From: a virus
IMG/VR virus record: IMGVR_UViG_3300021960_000054
Span: 1-64,000 of that record
Reading direction: 5' to 3' (one strand)
DNA: 64,000 bases
Every line of letters begins with the position of its first letter. Position 1 is the first letter of the stretch. The notes below the pieces were generated by a model, which was not told where the DNA came from, searched no databases, and worked only from the letters and a program-made list of their open reading frames with translations. A program made the translations under genes and the position numbers. Below, one piece after another: positions 14,537-22,284 of the stretch.

Positions 14537-14698
14537 CTATCTCCTGTATTTTATATAATTGTTATAGTACGCAAGCGCATCATCGTCTTGTAGATGTTTT
14601 GTATCATTAGAAAATTCAGTTCTAATAAAACGAATAATGTCCGAGTTTGGATTTGATCCTACTAATGTATTGAATAAATTTTTGAACAAGTTCTTCAT
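14537..14698 (-). CDS. Small hypothetical protein
   Basis: 53 residues from ATG 14698 (MKNLFKNLFNTLVG), preferred to the far upstream ATG because AAGGTT precedes it and the upstream extension covers a plus-strand promoter. It has an amphipathic N-terminus followed by a charged part (RFIRTEFSNDTKHLQDDDAL). A late box lies 109 bp upstream. Function unknown. Confidence 0.6.
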   Translation of the reverse strand: MKNLFKNLFNTLVGSNPNSDIIRFIRTEFSNDTKHLQDDDALAYYNNYIKYRR

Positions 14699-14732
14699 GC
14701 TATTAACCTTAAACGCCCGCACCACTTTTGAC

Positions 14733-14761
14733 TTGACCCCTTGGCACAAGTCATATATACT
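14733..14761 (+). promoter_or_regulatory. Sigma70-type promoter upstream of thyX
   Basis: TTGACC (14733-14738), 17 nt, TATACT (14756-14761) on the plus strand, about 140 bp before the thyX start. It is the only clear promoter for the thyX-oxygenase operon. Confidence 0.55.
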
Positions 14762-14806
14762 AGTGTATAGTGTGATGATGTTGTACAGTATTGCACTGCA
14801 CAAATC

Positions 14807-14814
14807 TATTTATA
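14807..14814 (-). promoter_or_regulatory. T4-type late promoter box
   Basis: TATAAATAG on the minus strand, upstream of the two small minus-strand genes ending at 14537 and 14333. Confidence 0.65.
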
Positions 14815-14904
14815 CAAGAGACTATAAAAAAGGTCAATAGTATTGATGTTTTTTTAGAATAACACATGTGACAAAAACGCACAAGTAACATAATGGAGCA
14901 TATA

Positions 14905-15570
14905 ATGAAAGTAAAGTTGATTTCATATTCACAACCACCACTCGGTGACATTGAAGGTTTAGATGATGTACAAGACTTAATCGCTTATTGCGCGAGAGTA
15001 TCAAACCCTAGCGGACAGATGAACTCCGCAACATCTAAAAAACTTCTATCATATCTAGCAAAGCATAGTCATTGGTCACCTTTTGAGATGGTGTCTGCTT
15101 GTTTAGAAATTGAGACTACAAGAGATATCGCAAGACAAATTCTAAGACATCGTTCATTCAGTTTTCAAGAGTTTAGTCAACGGTATGCTAATCCAACAGA
15201 AGATTTAGAGTTTGTAATTAGAGAAGCGAGATTGCAAGATGAAAAAAATAGACAAAACAGCATCGCCACAGAGGATGAAATTCTACAAGAAGCATGGGCG
15301 GCAAGACAAAGAAGTGTTATTGATGAAGCAAATAGTGCTTATCAATGGGCAATCGAAAACGGTATTGCTAAAGAGCAAGCAAGAGCAGTCTTACCAGAAG
15401 GTAATACTATGTCACGTTTGTACATGAATGGTACACTTCGTTCTTGGATGCATTACATTGAACTTCGTGCCGCCAATGGAACACAGTTAGAGCATATTGA
15501 AATTGCGAAAGCATGTGCAGAAGTGATTGCAGGTATATTTCCACTTGCCGAGGACTTAGTAAATGATTAA
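14905..15570 (+). CDS. thyX: FAD-dependent thymidylate synthase ThyX
   Basis: 221 residues from ATG 14905; TGGAG 6 nt upstream favours it over ATG 14893. The ThyX signature RHRSFSFQEFS (RHR-x7-S) is at about 81-91, with HWSPFEM upstream and RAVLPEGNTMSRLYMNGTLR downstream. ThyX makes dTMP from dUMP using methylene-tetrahydrofolate and FAD, supplying thymine to an AT-rich genome together with NrdA/B. It overlaps the next gene by 8 nt. Confidence 0.96.
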   Translation: MKVKLISYSQPPLGDIEGLDDVQDLIAYCARVSNPSGQMNSATSKKLLSYLAKHSHWSPFEMVSACLEIETTRDIARQILRHRSFSFQEFSQRYANPTEDLEFVIREARLQDEKNRQNSIATEDEILQEAWAARQRSVIDEANSAYQWAIENGIAKEQARAVLPEGNTMSRLYMNGTLRSWMHYIELRAANGTQLEHIEIAKACAEVIAGIFPLAEDLVND

Positions 15571-16111
15571 TCGCATTGGATATACGGGTTCTCCTGGTTC
15601 ATGGGTGGGGGGAAATCAATATGAAGTCTACAAATCAGATACGATTATTAACAATCAAGAACTTCTAATAGAACATCTACTAGAATTTCATCATAATACA
15701 GAGTATAGAACAAGTAATTTTGATACTTATAATATATTCACAGAATGGACTACCGATACAATGTATGATTTGTTTACAAATGTTAAAGATGTGGTTCGCA
15801 CTCATTTACCAAAGGGAAGACTTTGGTTACAAGCATGGGTAAATGTACACAAACAGAATGAGTGTCTAGATTGGCATCATCATCATTTCCCTTTTCATGG
15901 ATACATATCAATCGATCCAAAGAATACAACTACAGAGTTTGCAAAATGGAAAGTAAAGAATAGCGTAGGAAATATATATTTTGGACACGGCGGAAAAGCA
16001 AACGAGCATAAGGTTACAGTTAATGAACCATACGATGACTATCGCATTACAATAGGATTCGATGTGCAGTCGGTTGCAACTCAAGGAAGAAATAAATTTA
16101 TACCGATATGA
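15563..16111 (+). CDS. 2OG-Fe(II) oxygenase-like protein
   Basis: 182 residues. WLQAWVNVHKQNECLDWHHH followed by GYISIDPKNTTTEF is the first oxygenase half; the second half VGNIYFGHGGKANEHKV and DDYRITIGFDV gives the distal His and the 2OG-type Arg. It belongs to the set of small phage oxygenase-like proteins scattered through the window. It overlaps thyX and is followed 13 nt later by another member. Confidence 0.75.
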   Translation: MINRIGYTGSPGSWVGGNQYEVYKSDTIINNQELLIEHLLEFHHNTEYRTSNFDTYNIFTEWTTDTMYDLFTNVKDVVRTHLPKGRLWLQAWVNVHKQNECLDWHHHHFPFHGYISIDPKNTTTEFAKWKVKNSVGNIYFGHGGKANEHKVTVNEPYDDYRITIGFDVQSVATQGRNKFIPI

Positions 16112-16124
16112 TAAAGGAAAAAAG

Positions 16125-16727
16125 ATGATTGAAGAAATATTTCCAACACCAATTATGGTCGTGGACTTATCTGAAATGTTAGATATGACAGATGTTCATG
16201 AAAGATGCCTAAAGATTATTAGTCAACCCAACCATGTATGCGAACACGGACTAGTACCAAAAGGAGTGAGTTCGTACAATTCTAACACACCAGTTATTAC
16301 AAATGATAGCATCAAAGATGTGAAAAACATAATTATGATGCAAGTAAGACAACTAGAAAAAGCATTAGCAATTTATCCATTAGAGTTTACTAATAGTTGG
16401 ATTAATATTATGCCAAAAGAAAGTACCATTGGGGCGCATCTACATCCATATTCAGTTATCAGTGGAGCGTTCTATTTGAATGCTGGAGAAGGTGCAGGTG
16501 AATTTGTGATTGAAAATCCTTTATATCATAGTCAAATGATGATGCAATCTCAAGGTAAGTCTGAATACACAAAAGTTTTTCAGTCGATTGAGGCAAAGAC
16601 AGGACGACTAATTCTGTTTCCTAGTTATCTAAAGCACCACGTTAAAGGTAATAACTATGAAGGACGCACAGTCATGAGTTTCAATACCAATTACGATAGA
16701 AGAATTGACCTCAAAGGTTCAATATAA
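16125..16727 (+). CDS. 2OG-Fe(II) oxygenase-like protein
   Basis: 200 residues from ATG 16125, chosen because AAAGGAAAAAAG stands directly before it and the protein then opens EEIFPTPIMVVDLSE like its relatives. Iron site IGAHLHPYSVISGAFYLNAG, distal His LILFPSYLKHHVKGN and Arg in YEGRTVMSFNT. This is the 2OG-FeII_Oxy_5 pattern. Substrate unknown. It ends the thyX operon; an early promoter cassette follows. Confidence 0.85.
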   Translation: MIEEIFPTPIMVVDLSEMLDMTDVHERCLKIISQPNHVCEHGLVPKGVSSYNSNTPVITNDSIKDVKNIIMMQVRQLEKALAIYPLEFTNSWINIMPKESTIGAHLHPYSVISGAFYLNAGEGAGEFVIENPLYHSQMMMQSQGKSEYTKVFQSIEAKTGRLILFPSYLKHHVKGNNYEGRTVMSFNTNYDRRIDLKGSI

Positions 16728-16780
16728 ATTAAAAAAAATTATAAGTCGTTGTTTTAACACAACATTTATTTTCACTTTTA

Positions 16781-16821
16781 TGTGGATTTCTCTTGACATT
16801 ACGGTAAACATCTGTTATATT
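16781..16821 (+). promoter_or_regulatory. Early promoter cassette (GTGGATTTC type)
   Basis: GTGGATTTCTC immediately precedes TTGACA (16793-16798); after 17 nt comes TATATT (16816-16821). AGATGAG begins 10 nt after the -10. The same layout recurs at 18342, 23838 and 38718. It drives 16864-17601. Confidence 0.88.
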
Positions 16822-16863
16822 GTATATGTAAGATGAGATTGAAACTTAAACGGAGAAAACATT

Positions 16864-17295
16864 ATGGCGTATATTTCACAAGAAACTAAGAAAGAACTTG
16901 CTCCTGCTATTAAAGCGGTTGCTAAGAAGTACGGTGTCAAAGTTACTATCGGTGTTAACCATCACTCTTCTTTAGTTGTTCGCATCAAAGAAGGTGTGCT
17001 TGATTTTATCGGTGCCGCTAATGCTCATAACAAAGTTGTTGCACAGCGCCGTGGTTATGGTGACCAAGAATTTAGTGTGAGTGACAACTTCAGCATTAAT
17101 CCTTACCATGATGAGCGTCATTGGACAGATGTTGGTTTTGAAACTGAAGCAAAGTTTGTTGCTGAAATGGTTGCGGCAATGAAAGGTAACAAGTGGTACG
17201 ACAACAGTGATGCAATGACTGACTACTTCGACACTGCTTATTACCTTGACCTGAATGTTGGTCGTTGGGATACACCTTACGTTTATACTGCTTAA
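16864..17295 (+). CDS. Hypothetical early protein
   Basis: 143 residues behind CGGAGAAAACATT. The N-terminal half alternates Lys/Ala helix (QETKKELAPAIKAVAKKYG) and strands (VKVTIGVNHHSSLVVRI); the second half is rich in Asp, Tyr and Trp (HWTDVGFETEAKFVAEM, NVGRWDTPYVYTA). I recall similar proteins in phages and mobile elements without a known function. First gene after a strong early promoter. Confidence 0.8.
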   Translation: MAYISQETKKELAPAIKAVAKKYGVKVTIGVNHHSSLVVRIKEGVLDFIGAANAHNKVVAQRRGYGDQEFSVSDNFSINPYHDERHWTDVGFETEAKFVAEMVAAMKGNKWYDNSDAMTDYFDTAYYLDLNVGRWDTPYVYTA

Positions 17296-17313
17296 TTGAG
17301 GAGACTATATATT

Positions 17314-17601
17314 ATGAATGCAAAATTAACCGCGGTGCTTAAAGCACTTTCATCAATCGATAACCAGGAAGACTTGAACGTGATTGCTCAAGCATGGAAA
17401 AATCAAATGAACATCATTGCGAAATCTCGCAAGCGTACCGTTGCTAAAGGTATGACCATTGAATGGACCAATCGTGGGTTCACTCAAAAAGGAACTGTTC
17501 AAAAAGTTAACCGTACTACTGTTGATGTTATTGCTACGGGCGCAACTCCGTTCGGTAAGACTGTCACTCGCGTTCCAATGTCGATGATAACTGCAGTTTA
17601 G
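17314..17601 (+). CDS. Hypothetical early protein
   Basis: 95 residues from ATG 17314, placed by GAGGAGACT upstream. The N-terminal part is helical. The second half looks like a small beta-barrel (GMTIEWTNRGFTQKGTVQKV, TVDVIATGATPFGKTVTRVP), reminiscent of SH3- or KOW-like folds. Function unknown. Same operon as the gene at 16864. Confidence 0.75.
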   Translation: MNAKLTAVLKALSSIDNQEDLNVIAQAWKNQMNIIAKSRKRTVAKGMTIEWTNRGFTQKGTVQKVNRTTVDVIATGATPFGKTVTRVPMSMITAV

Positions 17602-17748
17602 GAGGAGGTTTTAATGTTACCTGATTAAAAGGTTTTATTTGTTTCTGAAAAGGGGACACCCTATATAGCATTCAGATAATGCAAAACCGTTGCCACTTCG
17701 GTAATAATAGTGGTAAAAGTAAAAAAAGTTATTTACCATAAAAAGTAC

Positions 17749-17777
17749 TTGACTTTAGTAACAACATATAGTATATT
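17749..17777 (+). promoter_or_regulatory. Sigma70-type early promoter
   Basis: TTGACT (17749-17754), 17 nt, TATATT (17772-17777). It lacks the GTGGATTTC block. The 17602-17748 stretch before it holds a five-codon ORF behind GGAGGAGG and a weak hairpin (TTGCCAC/GTGGTAA), but no convincing gene. Confidence 0.7.
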
Positions 17778-17817
17778 AAAAAACTTCGGAACTACTTAGA
17801 CGCAACAGGAGATTACG

Positions 17818-18042
17818 ATGCGCTACTTGAAGAAACATGAGATGCGGATGGAAGACTTACCATCTTATAATTTTAAAGGGTTTGTATACGCACCCACTAC
17901 ACACGCTGGTCGTGTCTATCATACTGTCTATAGTAACTATAGATATGTGACAGACTTATCAGGTCCCACCAATGCAGTATTTTCTAAAAAGGAATTTATC
18001 GATGTCATCCAAAAAGGATTTAACCGATTCCGTAATCGGTAG
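17818..18042 (+). CDS. Hypothetical early protein
   Basis: 74 residues behind ACAGGAGATTACG. Tyr- and Arg-rich (FVYAPTTHAGRVYHTVYSNY), C-terminus basic (GFNRFRNR). Overlaps the next gene by 41 nt. Function unknown. Confidence 0.7.
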   Translation: MRYLKKHEMRMEDLPSYNFKGFVYAPTTHAGRVYHTVYSNYRYVTDLSGPTNAVFSKKEFIDVIQKGFNRFRNR

Positions 18043-18313
18043 TCTAGTTTGCACTTCGGAGGATACGGAGGATGGCGGTGCCATCTTTCACTTCGATGGA
18101 TCGGATTCAGATATGAATGAGATTATTAGAGTTGGTATGCTACAAGTAATTAAGCAGGACAAACTAGAAGTCGCTGACTATCTTGCTCCTAACTTTGATG
18201 ACCTACCAGAAGAAGAACAAATCCAGAATTATTTCTTTGCATTCGCTGTAAAGGAAGGTCTGACAAATCTTCTTAAAGACACTGCCGATAAGCAACAGAT
18301 GAAATTATTTTAA
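18002..18313 (+). CDS. Hypothetical early acidic protein
   Basis: 103 residues from ATG 18002, fixed by AAGGAATTTATCG just before it. Strongly acidic (SEDTEDGGAIFHFDGSDSDM, NFDDLPEEEQ) with a helical C-terminal half (LTNLLKDTADKQQMKLF). Acidic small early proteins in phages are often inhibitors or DNA mimics; that is only a possibility here. Confidence 0.75.
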   Translation: MSSKKDLTDSVIGSLVCTSEDTEDGGAIFHFDGSDSDMNEIIRVGMLQVIKQDKLEVADYLAPNFDDLPEEEQIQNYFFAFAVKEGLTNLLKDTADKQQMKLF

Positions 18314-18329
18314 CTTTTGCCAAAAAAGA

Positions 18330-18370
18330 TGTGGATTTCCCTTGACATTTATCTAATAGTTCGATATAAT
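18330..18370 (+). promoter_or_regulatory. Early promoter cassette (GTGGATTTC type)
   Basis: GTGGATTTCCC runs into TTGACA (18342-18347), 17 nt, TATAAT (18365-18370); AGATGAG starts 10 nt after the -10. Drives the 18406-19265 operon. Confidence 0.9.
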
Positions 18371-18405
18371 GTATATACAAGATGAGAAATGAGAGAGATT
18401 ATATT

Positions 18406-18744
18406 ATGAAACAAGTTACTGAAACACACATTACTGATTACATTGACTTCATCATGGATGACTATGTTGACTGGTGCGGTCAAGCAAAAATCGGTTCTGA
18501 CCAAATGAAAGAAACTAAGTTCTTTGCAGAAGAAGGTCGCAACTACATTAAGATTGTTCACGCTAAGGTGGGCGGTCAACAAAGCGTTCATTCTTTTATT
18601 GTAAAGAAAGCAACTAAGAAGTTCGTTGAAGGTGATGTACTCATGGCGGCGTCATGGAAAGCACCAGCAACAAACTTTGCGAGAGCGACAGTCTTTGATG
18701 CTGAAAGTCTCAAAGGTCGTGTTCGTTGGTCTGGCGTTTGTTAA
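18406..18744 (+). CDS. Hypothetical early protein
   Basis: 112 residues from ATG 18406 behind GAGAGAGATTAT. It starts MKQVTETHITDYIDFIMDDY, has strands NYIKIVHAKVGGQQSVHSFI, and a VKKATKKFVEGDVLMAASWK stretch seen in several small phage proteins of unknown role. First gene of an early operon. Confidence 0.75.
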   Translation: MKQVTETHITDYIDFIMDDYVDWCGQAKIGSDQMKETKFFAEEGRNYIKIVHAKVGGQQSVHSFIVKKATKKFVEGDVLMAASWKAPATNFARATVFDAESLKGRVRWSGVC

Positions 18745-18765
18745 TTAACTATTGGAGATTATATT

Positions 18766-19065
18766 ATGAAAAAAGTTGCAGTTATTCACACCGCATTTGA
18801 AAAGACACCTCGCACAGTTGCATTTGTTGAGGTTGAAGATACCGTAACAGTTGATGATGCACTTGAGTATGCATATCGTTGGACACAGAATATCATGGAT
18901 AGTTGGTCTAAGAAAGGTCCCTGTGACGGCAATGAATTCGTTACCGTTGTTGGAGACATGTCTGATGGTTATGGACTACGTTCTACTTCGGTTGGTGACC
19001 AGATATTAGTTGGCACTAAGAAGTACACTGTAGCACCTGTGGGGTTTGAGGAAATGGTAACATGA
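18766..19065 (+). CDS. Hypothetical early protein
   Basis: 99 residues behind TTGGAGATTATATT. Alternating strands and helices (VAVIHTAFEKTPRTVAFVEV, TVDDALEYAYRWTQNIMDSW). C-terminal half Gly/Asp-rich. Overlaps the next gene by 4 nt. Function unknown. Confidence 0.75.
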   Translation: MKKVAVIHTAFEKTPRTVAFVEVEDTVTVDDALEYAYRWTQNIMDSWSKKGPCDGNEFVTVVGDMSDGYGLRSTSVGDQILVGTKKYTVAPVGFEEMVT

Positions 19066-19265
19066 TGACACTTGATGAACTAGATGAATTTTTGCTTGAA
19101 CTTGAAACTGACGTTGAAAAGAAAATTGAATGGACACTAACTAATCATGTATCACTTGCAGAAGCAAAGAAATACACCGGTGGCATTCAATTATCAATCA
19201 ACGGTCTGAAAGAAAAGGTCAAAGAACTAAAATTAATTGAAGCATTCAATGATGAAACCGTCTAA
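19062..19265 (+). CDS. Small helical early protein
   Basis: 67 residues, almost entirely charged helix (LDELDEFLLELETDVEKKIE, GLKEKVKELKLIEAF). Starts in the ATGA overlap. Function unknown. Confidence 0.7.
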   Translation: MMTLDELDEFLLELETDVEKKIEWTLTNHVSLAEAKKYTGGIQLSINGLKEKVKELKLIEAFNDETV

Positions 19266-19314
19266 GTGTATGATTATTAATAGAAACTATTTTTCATTAT
19301 TGCCCAAAAAACAC

Positions 19315-19343
19315 TTGACAAAGCACTTATAATAGGGTATAAT
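19315..19343 (+). promoter_or_regulatory. Sigma70-type early promoter
   Basis: TTGACA (19315-19320), 17 nt, TATAAT (19338-19343), followed by ATGATGAG at the position where related promoters carry AGATGAG. Drives the exported-protein operon at 19377. Confidence 0.85.
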
Positions 19344-19376
19344 GTATACATGATGATGAGAAATGAGGTAGAAAAT

Positions 19377-19706
19377 ATGAAGAAAGTTTTAATGATTGCC
19401 GCTCTTGCGTTAACAGCAACAACTGCGAATGCTACTGACCTCAGTCAGTGGAAGATTCCAGCGAACAGTGTTCTTAATGATAGCGTTAATGCAGTAGGTG
19501 CGCCTTTGTGGTTAGAGCATCTTGCAAACGGTATTGATGTTCGAAATGTTCTTGGCGCAGTAGTCGGTACTGTGATTGATCCTCGCGGATATCCAGACAG
19601 TGCTTACCCTGGCGGAAAGCGTCCTAATCTTAATGTTCAACTTGGTAATATGAAAACAGGAAAATGTTACAGCGATCCAAAAGGCAATGGCATCTGGTGT
19701 CCCTAA
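19377..19706 (+). CDS. Secreted early protein
   Basis: 109 residues from ATG 19377 (MKKVLMIAALALTATTANAT), a textbook signal peptide with cleavage near ANA-TDL; GAGGTAG lies 7 nt upstream. The mature part is about 88 residues with two cysteines near the C-terminus (GKCYSDP, GIWCP). First of four or five exported proteins in a row. Function unknown. Confidence 0.75.
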   Translation: MKKVLMIAALALTATTANATDLSQWKIPANSVLNDSVNAVGAPLWLEHLANGIDVRNVLGAVVGTVIDPRGYPDSAYPGGKRPNLNVQLGNMKTGKCYSDPKGNGIWCP

Positions 19707-19831
19707 TAGGGATATCATTATTGATGAGTGCTTGTACTACAACAGAACTTGCAATTGACATGTATCAGAGTTGTAAGTATAGAGATAAATGTCCAGTTGA
19801 ATTAGTAGGAGATTGGTTAAATGGTAAGTAG
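19697..19831 (+). CDS. Small lipoprotein
   Basis: 44 residues from GTG 19697. The N-terminus SLIGISLLMSACTTTE contains a lipobox (LMSA-C), and the mature part has two further cysteines (QSCKYRDKCPVE). It overlaps both neighbours (10 and 11 nt). No strong ribosome site precedes the GTG, so it may be translated by coupling to the gene before it. Confidence 0.6.
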   Translation: MSLIGISLLMSACTTTELAIDMYQSCKYRDKCPVELVGDWLNGK

Positions 19832-20429
19832 AACTTTAGCAATACTTGCATTAACTAGTAGCACGGCACTAGCGAATTCCCCATGTGATTATGACCAGAC
19901 AGTAGAAACGAACTGGTCACACACAATTGAAAAAACTTCTAACATTGATAAGAAAGTATTTCCTTATGTTGACGATACTCGCAAATGTGTAATGAAGTTT
20001 GATGTTACAATCAATGGTACTGTACATCCAACTTCAGGTAGTTATGTGTTCGGTCCTGATGCGACAGAGAACTACGCATGTGAGCAAGCAACAATCAAAG
20101 GTAAGAAAAGTATCATCGGTAAAGTCTCTCCAGAAATACTTACTGCAAAGACAGAGATGAACTGTGGCGTAAAGAATAAACCACAAGAAGTTGCTAATGT
20201 GCAAATAGCAAAACAATTACCTACACATGAACCAGCACCGAGAGTTACTTCGGAAGTGGTTCGTAGGGAAGTTAGAGTTGTCAATCAACCTCAAGTTATT
20301 GAGCGTAGAATTATTGTGCAACCAAATGTAGTCTATACCAGAAGCGGTAGCAGTTATGTTTCGCATAATCCAGTTGATAATGCTATCAGAGGTGTGGTTA
20401 ACTTAGTATTAGGAAATGGAGCATATTAA
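19821..20429 (+). CDS. Secreted early protein
   Basis: 202 residues behind TAGGAGATTGGTTAA. Signal peptide MVSRTLAILALTSSTALA, cleavage before NSPCDYD. The mature domain has paired cysteines (RKCVMKFDV, YACEQAT, MNCGVKN), then a basic Pro/Val/Arg-rich region (RREVRVVNQPQVIERRIIVQ). The tail NPVDNAIRGVVNLVLGNG could insert in a membrane. Periplasmic or envelope role likely; family unknown. Confidence 0.78.
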   Translation: MVSRTLAILALTSSTALANSPCDYDQTVETNWSHTIEKTSNIDKKVFPYVDDTRKCVMKFDVTINGTVHPTSGSYVFGPDATENYACEQATIKGKKSIIGKVSPEILTAKTEMNCGVKNKPQEVANVQIAKQLPTHEPAPRVTSEVVRREVRVVNQPQVIERRIIVQPNVVYTRSGSSYVSHNPVDNAIRGVVNLVLGNGAY

Positions 20430-20431
20430 TT

Positions 20432-20575
20432 ATGAAATATGTGATTGGATTTTTAATTGGTGCTGTTGTAATTTACAACTACCCAGACTTGATTGCAAAC
20501 ATGGACCCTATGGGATGGTTTGTAGATAGTGGTCTTCGTGACCGCGCTGTTGATGTACTAGAAGGAGTGAAATAG
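20432..20575 (+). CDS. Small membrane-anchored protein
   Basis: 47 residues, ATG 20432 to TAG 20575. One transmembrane helix at the very N-terminus (KYVIGFLIGAVVIYNYP) and a charged C-terminal part (SGLRDRAVDVLEGVK). Its stop shares a base with the GTG of the next gene. Function unknown. Confidence 0.7.
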   Translation: MKYVIGFLIGAVVIYNYPDLIANMDPMGWFVDSGLRDRAVDVLEGVK

Positions 20576-21237
20576 TGAAACAGTATAATATGATGATTAT
20601 GGGTGCGGCGTGTCTTTCGATGGCGGCGTGTAGTTCAACTAACGTAGCGACAAAGAACACTGCACCTCCAGGTACAGTTGACGTTGCGTCATACGAATAT
20701 AAAGCGAGTGCGGTGAAAGACAATGTTGCAGTAATTCCTAAATGGTTTACTGAGTTGCCATCAAACGATAAAGCAATCTATGCTGTCGGCACATCAGTAA
20801 CGCCTGACTTACAATTGTCTGTAGACATGGCAGTACTGAATGCAAAGACAACTCTTGCTGACCGTATCAATGGACGTGTTCGCAGTCAGACAAAGAACTT
20901 TATCTCAAAGATTGGTTCTGATGAAACTGACACTGCAATCTTGTCTGAACTTGAAAAGACAACTTCTAATCTTGTAGCAGATGTAGATGTTGCTGGATAC
21001 AAAGTATCAGAAAGTAAGATTGTATCAAGCGGTACACAGTATCGTGCATTCGTTCTACTAGAGTATTCTGATTTGCAAGCAAGTAAAATTCTGATGAACC
21101 GTCTGCGTAAAGACCGTATGTTGTTGTCAAAGATTTCTTCAACGAATGCGTTTAAAGAACTTGATGATAAAGTCAATGATGCAAATGCACAAGTGACTGC
21201 AGAGAATGAAGCAGTCGTAAAGGTGCTTACACAATGA
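20575..21237 (+). CDS. LPP20-like lipoprotein
   Basis: 220 residues starting at GTG 20575 behind GAAGGAG. Lipobox SMAACSST after a short signal sequence. The body has PKWFTELPSNDKAIYAVGTS followed by a long helix-forming stretch (VLNAKTTLADRINGRVR) and TQYRAFVLLEYSD, which recalls LPP20-type bacterial lipoproteins. A phage-encoded outer-membrane lipoprotein might block superinfection; that is inference. Confidence 0.8.
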   Translation: MKQYNMMIMGAACLSMAACSSTNVATKNTAPPGTVDVASYEYKASAVKDNVAVIPKWFTELPSNDKAIYAVGTSVTPDLQLSVDMAVLNAKTTLADRINGRVRSQTKNFISKIGSDETDTAILSELEKTTSNLVADVDVAGYKVSESKIVSSGTQYRAFVLLEYSDLQASKILMNRLRKDRMLLSKISSTNAFKELDDKVNDANAQVTAENEAVVKVLTQ

Positions 21238-21455
21238 GCAATCAACGACTAGCAAAGTTGCAACGCAAAGCAACATTCAATGACAGCGGTTCCATGTTGC
21301 GTCAAGTTATCAACTTCGCCAAAGAAGCAGAAGAACTGCTAGAGAAGCAAGGTGAAGAAGATGCCGCATTCTACTTTGGTCAATTGAAAGATTGGTTGAT
21401 TGACCATCCGACTAAAGCGTTCAGCGAGAAGACCCACAAAATTCTAGGGTTGTAA
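21234..21455 (+). CDS. Small hypothetical protein
   Basis: 73 residues, begins in the ATGA overlap with the lipoprotein. Mostly helical and charged (QVINFAKEAEELLEKQGEED, FYFGQLKDWLIDHP). No signal peptide. The Leu tRNA starts 5 nt after its stop. Function unknown. Confidence 0.7.
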   Translation: MSNQRLAKLQRKATFNDSGSMLRQVINFAKEAEELLEKQGEEDAAFYFGQLKDWLIDHPTKAFSEKTHKILGL

Positions 21456-21459
21456 GTTT

Positions 21460-21546
21460 GCGCCCGTGGCGGAATAGGTAGACGCAACGGACTTAAAATC
21501 CGTTATCGATTACGGTGTGTGGGTTCGAGTCCCTCCGGGCGCACCA
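21460..21546 (+). tRNA. tRNA-Leu (UAA)
   Basis: 87 nt with acceptor GCGCCCG/CGGGCGC, discriminator A and encoded CCA. The anticodon arm ACGGA-CTTAAAA-TCCGT gives anticodon UAA. A long variable arm (class II) and T-loop GGTTCGAGTCC are present. UUA is a favoured Leu codon in AT-rich genomes. Confidence 0.97.
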
Positions 21547-21571
21547 AATATATATTACAAGGAGATGATAA

Positions 21572-21787
21572 ATGTTACACAAGATATCTGATTTATGTGA
21601 TAGAATTGATGCCATAAAGTTTCAAGCGGATAGATTGCGAGAAGCAAAATATGGTCCAAACAAAAGAGACGGCGCAGAAGTACAAGCACTCATTGATGAT
21701 ATTCAAGCGATGTGTTATACTGTTGCGAATGACAAATCGAAATACCAGAGAGTGTCTTACTTAGAAGGTGGACAGTTTCAAGAGTAA
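21572..21787 (+). CDS. Small hypothetical protein
   Basis: 71 residues behind AAGGAGATGATAA. Helical (LCDRIDAIKFQADRLREAKY, EVQALIDDIQAMCYTV). It sits between two tRNAs. Function unknown. Confidence 0.7.
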   Translation: MLHKISDLCDRIDAIKFQADRLREAKYGPNKRDGAEVQALIDDIQAMCYTVANDKSKYQRVSYLEGGQFQE

Positions 21788-21793
21788 AAGTAT

Positions 21794-21870
21794 CTGCCCG
21801 TAGTTCAGTTGGATAGAACAACGGATTTCTAATCCGTAGGCCGTGGGTTCGAATCCTACCGGGCAGGCCA
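21794..21870 (+). tRNA. tRNA-Arg (UCU)
   Basis: 77 nt. Acceptor CTGCCCG/CGGGCAG, discriminator G, encoded CCA. Anticodon arm ACGGA-TTTCTAA-TCCGT gives UCU, which reads AGA/AGG, the codons dominating Arg in this sequence. T-loop GGTTCGAATCC. Confidence 0.97.
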
Positions 21871-21874
21871 ATTT

Positions 21875-21948
21875 AGGGGAATGGTGTACTGGTATCACGG
21901 TAGTCTCCAAAACTACAGAATGAGGTTCGATTCCTTGTTCCCCTGCCA
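21875..21948 (+). tRNA. tRNA-Trp (CCA)
   Basis: 74 nt. Acceptor AGGGGAA/TTCCCCT, discriminator G, encoded CCA. Anticodon arm GTAGT-CTCCAAA-ACTAC gives CCA. T-loop GGTTCGATTCC. It follows tRNA-Arg by 4 nt, so the two are probably processed from one transcript. Confidence 0.96.
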
Positions 21949-21966
21949 AATAGATGAGGACGTAAC

Positions 21967-22284
21967 ATGAGTAATGCATACGGAAAAACAAGGTTCGATT
22001 TAGAACATGCGTTGAATGATATTCGCACAACGGCAACGGACATTCAGACTGTTGCGGATATGATGTACGACAGTACTCTTATCTATAATGAAGACCGAAC
22101 CCATACTGTTCTTAGTGGTCTAGCAGAAGTGTTAGAAGCAAAGTGTGAGAAAGCAGATATGATATTCAAAATGCTTTTTGAACTAGACGAATACAATCAT
22201 CAGTATTACAAAGATGCTGATGGAACTTTGCGTTGGCGAGACACAGACCAACCATTAGAGTCCCAACTGTGGGATAAAGTTTAA
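21967..22284 (+). CDS. Hypothetical protein
   Basis: 105 residues behind GATGAGGACGTAAC. Helical, with DIRTTATDIQTVADMMYD and LAEVLEAKCEKADMIFKMLF, then an Asp-rich C-terminus (YYKDADGTLRWRDTDQ). Its TAA touches the first base of tRNA-Pro. Function unknown. Confidence 0.75.
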   Translation: MSNAYGKTRFDLEHALNDIRTTATDIQTVADMMYDSTLIYNEDRTHTVLSGLAEVLEAKCEKADMIFKMLFELDEYNHQYYKDADGTLRWRDTDQPLESQLWDKV

